NCBI GenBank assembly: GCA_022447185.1
Contig: JAKVAY010000042.1
Coordinates: forward strand, 52,807-116,806
Reading direction: 5' to 3'
Length of the DNA stretch: 64,000 bases
Origin: Fuerstiella sp.
Lineage (GTDB): Bacteria; Planctomycetota; Planctomycetia; Planctomycetales; Planctomycetaceae
The stretch's first letter is position 1. Each line of letters begins with the position of its first letter. Shown here piece after piece: positions 1 through 7,605 of this stretch. Position numbers and translations under genes: made by a program. The notes below the pieces were generated by a model. That model was not told where the DNA came from. It was given only the letters and a program-made list of their open reading frames with translations, and did not search any database.

Positions 1-18
1 AAACTTTTTGCCGGATAC

Positions 19-981
19 ATGATGCAGCGACCGAATCAACGTCAGCCGGAGTTTGATGTGTCGGCTGCTCCCGAACTTGCTTCTGCGTGGATGTACTCTG
101 CCGATCGATACGATCAGATCCGTGAGGCGATCCACCAATGTCTGCCTGAGTTCGTGGCCTGTGTGGCAGCGTCCGGATCACTGGCCCGTATGGAAGCTCA
201 TGCTGGTTCCGACATTGATTTGATCATTGTGATCGACGACCGTTACAGGTCCGTGTCGGACACCGAAGCGACTGCTGCAGTTGCTCAGGTCTGGGATCGG
301 CTGGATGCGCTCGGTGCCGCTCGCCCCAAAGCCGGTGGAATTTTCTCTGTGTGCGCACGCTGGAAGGATCTGATCGATCCGGAAATGAAAGGGCGCATCG
401 ATGAAAGCATTGTCACGTTTGGACATCGTATTCAACTTCTCATGGATGCTCAGCCGGTCATATTCGAATCTCAATTTTTAGAACTGCAGAAGGAGATCCT
501 TGTCTGGTATTCAGAGACACGTGTCGCATCGATCTTTGAAGAGGCAGGGCCGTTTCACTGGTTGTGGCAGGATGTTCATCGCTACTGGCGCAGTCTGAGG
601 TCTCGCACGTGCTGGCTGAATGCGGATGACGATGCAAAGTCACTCACTCTGAACGTCAAACTTCGATCGTCACGTTTACTGTTGGTCTTTGGATTTTTGA
701 AGGCCCTTGACGCGTGTGACTGTTCGAGGGTGCCTCTCGAGACTGTCGTCGACGATCTCACTGCAATGCTGTCCAGGACTCCGGTGGAACGTGTACTGCT
801 GCAACGGGAATCCATTGCCTGCTGGAACAGCATTTGGGAATTTATTCGAAACATGAGCGTTCACTCTGTGAGTCAGCTGCCGCCACAGATTCTGAGCGCC
901 CTGTCCGAACTCGGCGCTGCGGTTATTGAACGGACCGGCAACTCGGTACAACCTGGTTACGGTCACCGTTGGCTGATGTGA
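19..981 (+). CDS. Nucleotidyltransferase-fold protein
   Basis: A 320-residue protein with the polymerase-beta type nucleotidyltransferase signature. Gly53-Ser54 is followed by ten residues and then the metal-binding pair Asp65-x-Asp67 (DIDLIIVID). The remaining two thirds looks helical and rich in aromatic residues (for example FHWLWQDVHRYWRSL), which would suit a substrate-binding helical domain. Proteins of this superfamily transfer a nucleotide to a protein, RNA or small molecule such as an aminoglycoside, and the target here cannot be told from sequence. The start is the first in-frame ATG, but only 18 bases of upstream sequence lie in the window, so a longer protein is possible. Superfamily assignment is fairly safe; any specific function is not. 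Confidence 0.72.
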   Translation: MMQRPNQRQPEFDVSAAPELASAWMYSADRYDQIREAIHQCLPEFVACVAASGSLARMEAHAGSDIDLIIVIDDRYRSVSDTEATAAVAQVWDRLDALGAARPKAGGIFSVCARWKDLIDPEMKGRIDESIVTFGHRIQLLMDAQPVIFESQFLELQKEILVWYSETRVASIFEEAGPFHWLWQDVHRYWRSLRSRTCWLNADDDAKSLTLNVKLRSSRLLLVFGFLKALDACDCSRVPLETVVDDLTAMLSRTPVERVLLQRESIACWNSIWEFIRNMSVHSVSQLPPQILSALSELGAAVIERTGNSVQPGYGHRWLM

Positions 982-1329
982 TTCGTGGTCAACCGCTTCG
1001 TTCGATGAATTCATCGTAGCGGCCGTTGCATCTGCATGGAATTCCGAGAGGTTTCTGAACTGACAACGAAACAAACCCGTTGAGTTCGATGATTCCGTCG
1101 GGAGCAAATCGGTAATGCATGGACGAGAGTGAGCCGTTCGATCAGGGTCTCGTCACGATTTGCCTGTTTCGAGAAATACTTCGCAATGATCAGAACAATG
1201 TGACTCCATTCGATACTCTCGGGGTTGAGCGCAAAGGACTTGCGCAGAAGAATACGTCACGGCAGGTTCGTATCCGTTTGACGCAGTCGGATACATCGTT
1301 CAGCGTTTTGCATGTTCAAAGGTGTTGTA
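982..1329. other. Intergenic stretch, no supported gene
   Basis: A 348-base stretch between the nucleotidyltransferase and the parvulin lipoprotein. A plus-strand open frame from 1119 to 1505 crosses it but overlaps the parvulin signal peptide in another frame and has no domain-like composition. I see no terminator or RNA gene. Confidence 0.5.
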
Positions 1330-1929
1330 ATGTCCATCAGACGACCTCTTCTTCTGTTAATCACTGGTGCAGCTGTCTCAATCTGCTGCGGTTGTGGCAA
1401 TTACAGCGAAGAGCCATCTTCCTCGACCGTTCTTCGGGATTTACCTCCGATTCCCGTAACTCAGGCCGAACAGGCAATGGAGTCGCTGAGACAAAATGTT
1501 CCTGATCCAGGTGTATCCGGTGTTTCGGAGGTCAAAGTGTCTGCGTCGCATATTCTGATTCCATACAAGATGGCTCTCAATAGTTCTGCAGACGTCACGC
1601 GGACGAAGGAGGAAGCGTTCAAGCTTGCTCAGGAAATAGCAGTTAAGGCAAAAGGACTCAGCACCAATTTCGGTAATCTGGCCAGAGAGTACTCCGAGGG
1701 ACCCAGTGCTTCAGTGGGTGGTGACTTGGGTAATTTTTTCCCCAGTACAATGGCAAAGTCGTTTCGCGACGCGACACTCGCACTTGAAATTGGTGAAGTC
1801 AGTGACCCTGTGGAAACGCAATACGGCATACACATTATCCGCCGCAAAGAACTGACCAGTCGAAAGACTCGAATACCGGGCGTGCCGAACAAGGTGACCC
1901 TCCCGGAGGGTGCGGACTTCTCGCAATGA
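1330..1929 (+). CDS. Parvulin-type peptidyl-prolyl isomerase, lipoprotein
   Basis: A 199-residue protein. The N terminus (MSIRRPLLLLITGAAVSICC) is a lipoprotein-like signal with cysteines at the expected lipidation site, so the protein is probably membrane-anchored outside the cytoplasm. From about residue 70 it carries a parvulin (PpiC/rotamase) domain: the SASHILI opening, an EAFKLAQEI helix, the FGNLAREYSEGPSA strand-turn, GGDLGNFFPSTM, and the closing YGIHIIRRKE. Parvulins isomerise prolyl bonds and commonly help fold outer-membrane or secreted proteins. I chose the ATG at 1330 over an in-frame ATG at 1312 because it places the hydrophobic stretch directly at the N terminus. It converges with the gene on the other strand. 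Confidence 0.85.
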   Translation: MSIRRPLLLLITGAAVSICCGCGNYSEEPSSSTVLRDLPPIPVTQAEQAMESLRQNVPDPGVSGVSEVKVSASHILIPYKMALNSSADVTRTKEEAFKLAQEIAVKAKGLSTNFGNLAREYSEGPSASVGGDLGNFFPSTMAKSFRDATLALEIGEVSDPVETQYGIHIIRRKELTSRKTRIPGVPNKVTLPEGADFSQ

Positions 1930-1992
1930 CGTACTTCGTCGTCGGCATTGGTCAGTCTCAGGACACCGTCCAGCCATTTCAGCGTCACGGAT

Positions 1993-3171
1993 TTATCGCA
2001 CGTTGGTACTTCGTCCTGAGTTAACCACCCGTGCGACGACAGTGGCGATTGCCTGTCGCATCAGATCGTGATTGATCTCGTGAACATCGACAGGGTCGCC
2101 GATACCTCGCAGCATTGTTACCGTCAGCCGTCCGCCAAGATGCTGGCGAAATTCTTCCAGGCCCTTGAACAGTTGCTCGGTATCATTCAGTGCCCTGTGC
2201 GCAATCAACAATCCCAGTCGGTCGAGGCAATTGACGACCGCATCGGCATCCGAAGCAGGAAGTCCGTGTGCCAAAGACGAATAGATACTGTCAATCGCAA
2301 CACCAACTGCCACCGCTTCACCATGACGCAAATCGAAGCCGGTCATTGCTTCAAGCCTGTGTGCAGACCAGTGACCGAAATCGAGCGGCCTCGCTTCCAT
2401 CATCTCGAAAGGGTCACCGCCGCGGGTAATATGATTCAAATGCCAGCGCGCGGAATCCGCGATAATTGACCAGCAGGCGCTGTCGCGATTCTTAATTGCT
2501 TCTGTAGAAACACAAATATGGCGAAAGAAATCAGCATCCTTGAGCAGTGCAACCTTGACGGCCTCTGAAAATCCACAGGCGAAGTCACGGTCGCCAAGTG
2601 TACTCAACAGTGTTTTGTCGTTGATCACACCCCAGGGGACAGCAAAAGTGCCAACCCAATTCTTTTTTTGGAAGAGATTGATGCTGTTTTTGACTCCGAT
2701 CCCTGAATCTGCCTGAGCCAGCGTGGTCGTTGGGAGCCGAATGAGTCGAATACCTCGATGTGCGATCGCGGTCGCAAATCCGACTGCGTCCAGGACGGCA
2801 CCACCTCCGATCGCGACGACGTAGCTTCTTCGGTCGAGGTCCGCGTGGTTGAAACACTTGAGTATCCGTTCCACCACATGGACATCGTTCTTGACGTCTT
2901 CACCTCCGGGAACCATCTGAAGGTTTCCGACCAGATGGAGCTGATTGGGTTGCCGCTGACAGAATGCGTGGATGCGCTGAGCCAGCTGAGGATTGGCATG
3001 CGATACATGTTCATCGATCCAGAACTGGACGCGCGGAATTCTTCCCTCAGTCTCTGCTATTAATTCAGTCAGCGCACTTTCGTCCGACCCAAAGACGTCT
3101 GTTGTCATTCTCAAACGGTGAGTGAACTGGACGGAAAATGTGACATCGTTGGAAAAAGCTGTGGCGGACAT
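1993..3171 (-). CDS. 3-dehydroquinate synthase homologue, EboD-like
   Basis: A 392-residue member of the dehydroquinate synthase superfamily, which cyclises sugar phosphates using NAD and a divalent metal. The NAD-binding core [13 protein letters not shown] and the [19 protein letters not shown] block are clear. Metal ligands appear kept in [23 protein letters not shown] and [10 protein letters not shown]. The usual GHTFGHAIE of AroB is replaced by [11 protein letters not shown], and the N terminus has a [11 protein letters not shown] segment; both resemble EboD of the ebo clusters as I remember them, rather than true AroB. No other ebo gene is in the window, and no shikimate gene is adjacent. 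The longer frame begins with TTG at 3186; the ATG at 3171 is preferred. Superfamily sure, subfamily inferred. Confidence 0.75.
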   Translation of the reverse strand: MSATAFSNDVTFSVQFTHRLRMTTDVFGSDESALTELIAETEGRIPRVQFWIDEHVSHANPQLAQRIHAFCQRQPNQLHLVGNLQMVPGGEDVKNDVHVVERILKCFNHADLDRRSYVVAIGGGAVLDAVGFATAIAHRGIRLIRLPTTTLAQADSGIGVKNSINLFQKKNWVGTFAVPWGVINDKTLLSTLGDRDFACGFSEAVKVALLKDADFFRHICVSTEAIKNRDSACWSIIADSARWHLNHITRGGDPFEMMEARPLDFGHWSAHRLEAMTGFDLRHGEAVAVGVAIDSIYSSLAHGLPASDADAVVNCLDRLGLLIAHRALNDTEQLFKGLEEFRQHLGGRLTVTMLRGIGDPVDVHEINHDLMRQAIATVVARVVNSGRSTNVR

Positions 3172-3597
3172 GGAGTGAAAAGCCAAGTGATAATGTGGTG
3201 TCGCATCGTTCGGTTCGGATATTTGTGACAGATCCTGCGACTATCACAATTGCAACACTTCCAGACTGCTACAGCATAAGTGCCGTATGGTGACGCTGCC
3301 ACCTTTCATCCGGCATGCCACTGTCAGACTGTCAAAGTCTGCAGGATTTTATCAGGAAATCGGCTGTTGCCAGGACCTGAGAACGGTGCGAAGGGCCGCA
3401 CAGTCGCTGCAATCAGAACAGTCATATCCAGTTGGCCACGTCACCGGCAATCGCTGCCATTTACGTAAATCAAGGTTTCCGATTCGACCGAAAAACAGCA
3501 CCAGTGTTACCCATTTTCGGGATGAGAGGTCAGGGCAATTCTCTGATCTTCACAATCCTCGGTTCCCTCTATGTATGTTGTTAGGAGAAGTGAAACA
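3172..3597. other. Divergent intergenic region
   Basis: A 426-base gap between the minus-strand dehydroquinate synthase homologue and the plus-strand Cys-rich gene, so it must hold both promoters. Short open frames on both strands look like chance. The only clear element is the ribosome binding site AGGAG at 3583-3587, ten bases before the ATG of the Cys-rich gene. Confidence 0.45.
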
Positions 3598-4188
3598 ATG
3601 AAAGGGATTACTTTGACAGCTGCTATGGTCGTTTTGACCATGTCAAGCAGCGCTGATGCAGGCCTCTTCGGTCTGTTCGGAAGCAAGAGCAACGGCTGTG
3701 GCGGCGGTTGTTCAGAGCCAACCTGCTGTGCTCCTGAAGAGCCAAGCTGCTGTGCTCCTGCGGCCTGCGAGCCAACCTGCTGTGCTCCTGCGGCCTGTGA
3801 GCCAACCTGCTGTGCACCTGCGGCCTGTGAGCCGACTTGCTGTGCTCCTGCGGCCTGTGAGCCGACTTGCTGTGCTCCTGCGGCCTGTGAGCCGACTTGC
3901 TGTGCTCCTGCAGAGCCAACGTGCTGTGCTCCGGCTGCATGCGGTAGTGAAGGTTGCTGCAACACAAAGAAGAAAAGTTGGTTCAGTGGGTTCAAATTGC
4001 CCAAGTTCAGGTTGCCGAAGCTGTTCAAGAGAAACAGCTGCGGTGACGGATGCTGTGAGCCAAGCTGTTGTGCTCCTGCAGAGCCAAGCTGCTGTGCACC
4101 TGCAGAGCCAAGCTGCTGTGCTCCTGCTGCCTGTGAGCCGACCTGCTGCGCTCCTGTTGCTCCGAGCTGTTGTGCTCCCTGCAACTAA
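3598..4188 (+). CDS. Secreted cysteine-rich CCAP-repeat protein
   Basis: A 196-residue protein with a signal peptide (MKGITLTAAMVVLTMSSSADA) followed by GLFGLFGSKSNGCGGGC. The mature part is built from about thirteen CCAP motifs, mostly within the ten-residue unit CEPTCCAPAA. They lie in two blocks, eight before and five after a basic linker (KKSWFSGFKLPKFRLPKLFK). Cysteine makes up a very large share of the residues, so metal binding, disulfide cross-linking or a structural coat role are all possible; none is proven. The start at 3598 is supported by AGGAG at 3583-3587. The first block contains near-identical 30-base DNA repeats, so copy number probably varies between strains. Long overlapping open frames on the other strand come from the repeat composition. 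It is probably monocistronic. Confidence 0.82.
   Translation: MKGITLTAAMVVLTMSSSADAGLFGLFGSKSNGCGGGCSEPTCCAPEEPSCCAPAACEPTCCAPAACEPTCCAPAACEPTCCAPAACEPTCCAPAACEPTCCAPAEPTCCAPAACGSEGCCNTKKKSWFSGFKLPKFRLPKLFKRNSCGDGCCEPSCCAPAEPSCCAPAEPSCCAPAACEPTCCAPVAPSCCAPCN
3751..3900 (+). repeat. Five 30-base tandem repeats inside the Cys-rich gene
   Basis: Five consecutive 30-base units begin at 3751, 3781, 3811, 3841 and 3871. Each starts TGTGCTCCTGCGGCCTG or a close variant, and the last two are identical. The period is a multiple of three, so gain or loss of a unit keeps the frame and adds or removes one ten-residue CCAP motif. Degenerate units continue on both sides. Confidence 0.9.
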
Positions 4189-4339
4189 TGTGAATGCGGC
4201 GTGAGGTTTCGCAGTCGATTGACGAACTTCGGCCGGCAGATGACAGAGCAAATTGTCGTGAATTTGTTCGGACCGGCTGTCAAAATCAGTAACTGATGCG
4301 AGTTAAGATTCTGATGTAGCGATCTGTTATAGTTGAAGT

Positions 4340-4480
4340 TCGAAGTTAAGGCGGAATCTTCCGCCCAGACGCTGGATGAGGAACGTGAGGAATCCTCGCG
4401 GGGGAACACACCGACAGACGACGAGTCTGTCAGAGTTCCACCGATGATCAGCATGGGTGGAACTGTCGGTCAATAATAAG
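4340..4480 (+). ncRNA. Possible structured RNA upstream of a terminator
   Basis: Four hairpin elements are packed here. GGCGGAA (4351-4357) can pair with TTCCGCC (4360-4366). GACAGAC (4413-4419) pairs with GTCTGTC (4425-4431). GTTCCACC (4435-4442) pairs with GGTGGAAC (4456-4463). ACCGACA (4410-4416) can pair with TGTCGGT (4464-4470), which excludes the GACAGAC hairpin. An intrinsic terminator follows at once. This could be a small RNA of roughly 150-190 nt or the 3' untranslated region of the Cys-rich mRNA. I do not recognise it as 6S, tmRNA, SRP or RNase P RNA, and the ends are guesses. Confidence 0.3.
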
Positions 4481-4524
4481 AACGGTGACGAAGCCCCTTT
4501 CCTGGCGGCTCGTCACCGTTTTTT
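4481..4524 (+). terminator. Intrinsic terminator
   Basis: AACGGTGACGA (4481-4491) pairs perfectly with TCGTCACCGTT (4510-4520), and the stem extends inward through GCC/GGC with one bulged A. It ends in a run of T at 4519-4524. It would end transcription of the Cys-rich gene or of the structured RNA before it. Confidence 0.85.
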
Positions 4525-4702
4525 ATTGCACGGCAAAAATTCACATGACCTCGGTGTCTGAGCACAGTACCCTAAGTCTCAGTACATTATCACTAAGGAG
4601 ATTCGGTGAATTCTGAATTGAAGTCCTTTGAGGTTGCCTTCGTAGCCGGACCTGTCAGAATGATATTCTGCCATTTGTCTCAAGGTCCTGGGCCCACCTC
4701 TC

Positions 4703-5746
4703 ATGCTCCTCAAGATTCTGCGCATAGCATATTTTTTTGTGTGCACCGGGGCGATTGCAGGATACTTCGCTTCCATTGGTCCGACGGACGATCAACTGCC
4801 GCAACCGATTGACAATCACCCGGTTGTGTCCGCGCTGGTTCTCCTCGCAATTACACAACTGGTCACTGTTGCAGACGTGTTGATCCGACGTAAGCGGATC
4901 GATTTGATTTCAGCAACATACTTTGGCCTGCTGATTGGAATTCTGCTCGCATATCTCACGAATGAAGCGCTGCTTCTGATTATTCCGGAAGGCAGTCCGT
5001 ATCGTGGTACAACGGTGATGATTAACCTGCTGGTTCTGCCGTATCTCTGTGTGTCGTTACTGCTGCAGACACGTGATGATTTTCGATTCATCATTCCCTA
5101 TGTGGAATTTGCGCGAGATCTCAAAAGCGGTCGACCTCTTTTGATAGACAGCAGTTCGCTGATTGACGGCAGAATCGTTGAGGTTGTGGAGACCCAAATT
5201 CTGGAATCACAGATGCTGGTGCCGGACTTCATACTGGCTGAAGTCCAGGACATTGCCGACAGCAGCGACAAGAATCGCCGCATTCGGGGACGCCGTGGGC
5301 TGGAAGTACTGGCGAGTCTGCAACAGTGTTCGCATATAGACGTCCGTGTCCACGAAACTAAAACGGCAGAATTTCGCGGACTGTCCGTCGACCAAAAACT
5401 GGTCGAGGTGGCGAAATCACTCCGAGCTGGTGTCATTACGAATGATTTTAATCTGAATAAAGTGGCCAGTGTTCAGAACATCACCGTGATCAATTTGAAT
5501 GACGTGGCAAATGCGCTGAGACCTCAGTTTCTGCCAGGTGAACGTCTCCGTCTTCAGGTTATGCGGGAGGGTGACGGAGAGGGCCAGGGTGTTGGCTATC
5601 TTGATGACGGAACAATGGTTGTATGTGAGGGTGCGTCCAATATGATCGGTAAGGAAATCAGCACGGTCGTAACTCGTGTGCTGCAGAGCAGTGCGGGGCG
5701 AATGATTTTCTCAAAACCACTGCATGCCTCGAACAGTGGTGAATAG
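4703..5746 (+). CDS. Membrane-anchored PIN/TRAM-domain protein (YacL-like)
   Basis: A 347-residue protein with about four transmembrane helices in the first 120 residues, then a PIN nuclease domain and a C-terminal TRAM domain. The PIN part begins LLIDSSSLIDGRIVEV and keeps the acidic residues of the family (LAEVQDIADSSD and the ITNDFNLNKVA block). The TRAM part (about 278-340) has GYLDDGTMVVCEGAS. PIN domains are metal-dependent RNases and TRAM binds RNA, so an RNA-cleaving role at the membrane is expected by family; the substrate is unknown. The start puts the first helix (ILRIAYFFVCTGAIAGYF) at the N terminus, as in relatives. A GTG-started 68-codon frame with a strong AAGGAG site (4595-4600) overlaps its start in another frame and might be a leader peptide. 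Confidence 0.86.
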   Translation: MLLKILRIAYFFVCTGAIAGYFASIGPTDDQLPQPIDNHPVVSALVLLAITQLVTVADVLIRRKRIDLISATYFGLLIGILLAYLTNEALLLIIPEGSPYRGTTVMINLLVLPYLCVSLLLQTRDDFRFIIPYVEFARDLKSGRPLLIDSSSLIDGRIVEVVETQILESQMLVPDFILAEVQDIADSSDKNRRIRGRRGLEVLASLQQCSHIDVRVHETKTAEFRGLSVDQKLVEVAKSLRAGVITNDFNLNKVASVQNITVINLNDVANALRPQFLPGERLRLQVMREGDGEGQGVGYLDDGTMVVCEGASNMIGKEISTVVTRVLQSSAGRMIFSKPLHASNSGE

Positions 5747-5909
5747 AGCAAATTTCTCCGGGTTGTTCTTACGCCGACATGAGCCAGACAGCCGTTGCAG
5801 GTCGTTTGAAGCGCGAACAGAAATACCAATGCTCGTTCATCGGGCAATGTTGTGAGCCGCTGGCCTGCGTTCAGCATGCCAATTGCCGTACGGTTACCGT
5901 CGTGTTGAA

Positions 5910-7199
5910 TTATTGCGCGTCAACAGCATCAGGATCCGACAAATCGACACGGACCAGTTCCTGATCATTGCGGGCGAAGACGCTTTTCAGAGCAAATGCA
6001 GGATGTGACCAGACTGTCATTCGTCGTTGCACTTTTCGCGTCGGTGCGACCAGTTGTGATCGACTGACTTCTTTGTAGCCGTCAGTGGAAAGATGCGCGA
6101 TAATCAGGTCGCCCTGCTCATTGTGAATGAAGAAGCGATCCTGATGACGAATGATGAACGCATTCCACCAGCGTCCTGATCCAGTGGCCTGGCGAGACTC
6201 CCATCGACGCTTCCCGGTCTGCGTTTCCAGACACCGAAGCTGCCCGTAACTGCAGATTCCAAAGATGTTTTGTTGATCCACCCACGGAGTCGGCATGATT
6301 GAATGCAGCCCATCGGTCTCGAGTTCACTGTCACTCGTGCCCTTCCATGCAACAACTGCGGTATTGGCTGATACGTTCAGCATCAGAGGACCGTTGTAGA
6401 ATGCAGTCAAAAAGAGCTGTTCGCCGATTTTTCGAGGAGCCGGAATACAGAGTCCGGCCTGGATTTCCCAGGGGATCTCCCAGATCACTGATCCATTGTT
6501 CGGATCCAGTGCAGTGACCGCGGTCGGATGCCAGATGATGAGTTGGCGTCTGCCGCCAAATTCAAAGATCATTGGTGGACAGTAACCAACGGCGGGATCA
6601 TCGAGTGCTCGCCAGACTTCCTCCCCGGTCGCTTTGTCAAGACAGACCACAAGCGCCCCGTCGGCGCCTCCTGCGAGTGTAATCAGATGATCACCGTCCA
6701 CCAGAGGAGCAGCCGCCAATCCCCACACCGGCATGGCTGTGCCAAAGTCTTCGGAAAAATTCTTTGCCCAAAGGATCTTTCCACTGACGGCACTGAAACA
6801 GAACATATGGCCGACGGCGCCAATTGTGAATACGCGTCCGTCGTCGATGACGGGAGTTGCTCGGGGGCCTGCCGGATAGCTGACGCTGTACCTCGCTGCA
6901 TGAGAGTGCTGCCAAATTTCTGTACCGTCCTTTGCATCCAGACAAAGAATCCTTTCATTGCGCTCGTTAGCCTGTCGATCGGTGAGGAATACTCGTCCGT
7001 CGGCGACAGCTGGTCCGGAATAACCTTCGGCTACAGGTACAGACCACATTCTGGGCAGAATCTCGGTCTCCGGAAGGCTGTCGACGATTCCTGTTTCTCT
7101 CCAGACAGCGTCACGTTGCGGGCCACCCCATTGTGGCCAGTCGTCGGCTACAGCACTGGACGCCAAAAAAATCAAAACAGACGTGATGGGATGTCGCAC
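5910..7199 (-). CDS. Secreted PQQ-type beta-propeller protein
   Basis: A 429-residue protein with a signal peptide (ITSVLIFLASSAVA) and the mature start DDWPQWGGPQRDAVW, a signature of planctomycete outer-membrane-assembly-factor-like (BamB/PQQ repeat) proteins. Repeated blade motifs such as AKDGTEIWQ, SGKILWAKN, ATGEEVWRA, NNGSVIWEI and QTGKRRWES mark a beta-propeller. No dehydrogenase active-site features were seen, so enzymatic activity should not be assumed; a structural or binding role is more likely. The start is GTG at 7199, with GGAG eight bases upstream. A paralogue with the same mature start lies at 54719-55975. Confidence 0.82.
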   Translation of the reverse strand: MRHPITSVLIFLASSAVADDWPQWGGPQRDAVWRETGIVDSLPETEILPRMWSVPVAEGYSGPAVADGRVFLTDRQANERNERILCLDAKDGTEIWQHSHAARYSVSYPAGPRATPVIDDGRVFTIGAVGHMFCFSAVSGKILWAKNFSEDFGTAMPVWGLAAAPLVDGDHLITLAGGADGALVVCLDKATGEEVWRALDDPAVGYCPPMIFEFGGRRQLIIWHPTAVTALDPNNGSVIWEIPWEIQAGLCIPAPRKIGEQLFLTAFYNGPLMLNVSANTAVVAWKGTSDSELETDGLHSIMPTPWVDQQNIFGICSYGQLRCLETQTGKRRWESRQATGSGRWWNAFIIRHQDRFFIHNEQGDLIIAHLSTDGYKEVSRSQLVAPTRKVQRRMTVWSHPAFALKSVFARNDQELVRVDLSDPDAVDAQ

Positions 7200-7605
7200 T
7201 GCATGATCTCCATTGAAGTCGAGTTCCGGAAGTATTCAGAGTAACAGGTGATGTTTCTTCAAGTTTAGCATTCGGCCGGATTACTCACTATCGACTGTTA
7301 ACCAGAACGAGCGGCCATCTCTGCCGGAATCCGCAATTGCAGAGTAAATCTGAGCAGGTCGAACAGGGACGAACCGGCAATTCATGCCGACAGTCGATCT
7401 CTCCCGTGGACCGGCTGTGTGTTGCCGTTCCGGCACAGGCATTCAGCAGTTGACGGTGGCGGCTTCGATTTGAGAGAACTATCGACCTCATTCCACAGTC
7501 GGTCATTCTCTCCGTCTGTTCCACCCCGACTCAGACAGTCTCTGCGTCCGAATTCACTTCTGCAAACATGCCGATGTGAATCGATTTCACCGTCTGGTTT
7601 TTATC
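7200..7605. other. Divergent intergenic region
   Basis: A 406-base stretch between the start of the minus-strand beta-propeller and the start of the plus-strand lipoprotein. It should hold two promoters. No open frame in it looks like a protein and I see no convincing hairpin. Confidence 0.45.

Noticed and set aside
3507..4184. A 225-codon minus-strand frame rich in GAQQVGSQAA repeats
   Set aside because: It is the mirror of the 30-base repeats of the Cys-rich gene, which has a signal peptide and ribosome site. The minus frame has neither.
6528..7244. 238-codon plus-strand frame opposite the first beta-propeller
   Set aside because: The minus-strand propeller has a signal peptide and blade repeats; this frame is its shadow.
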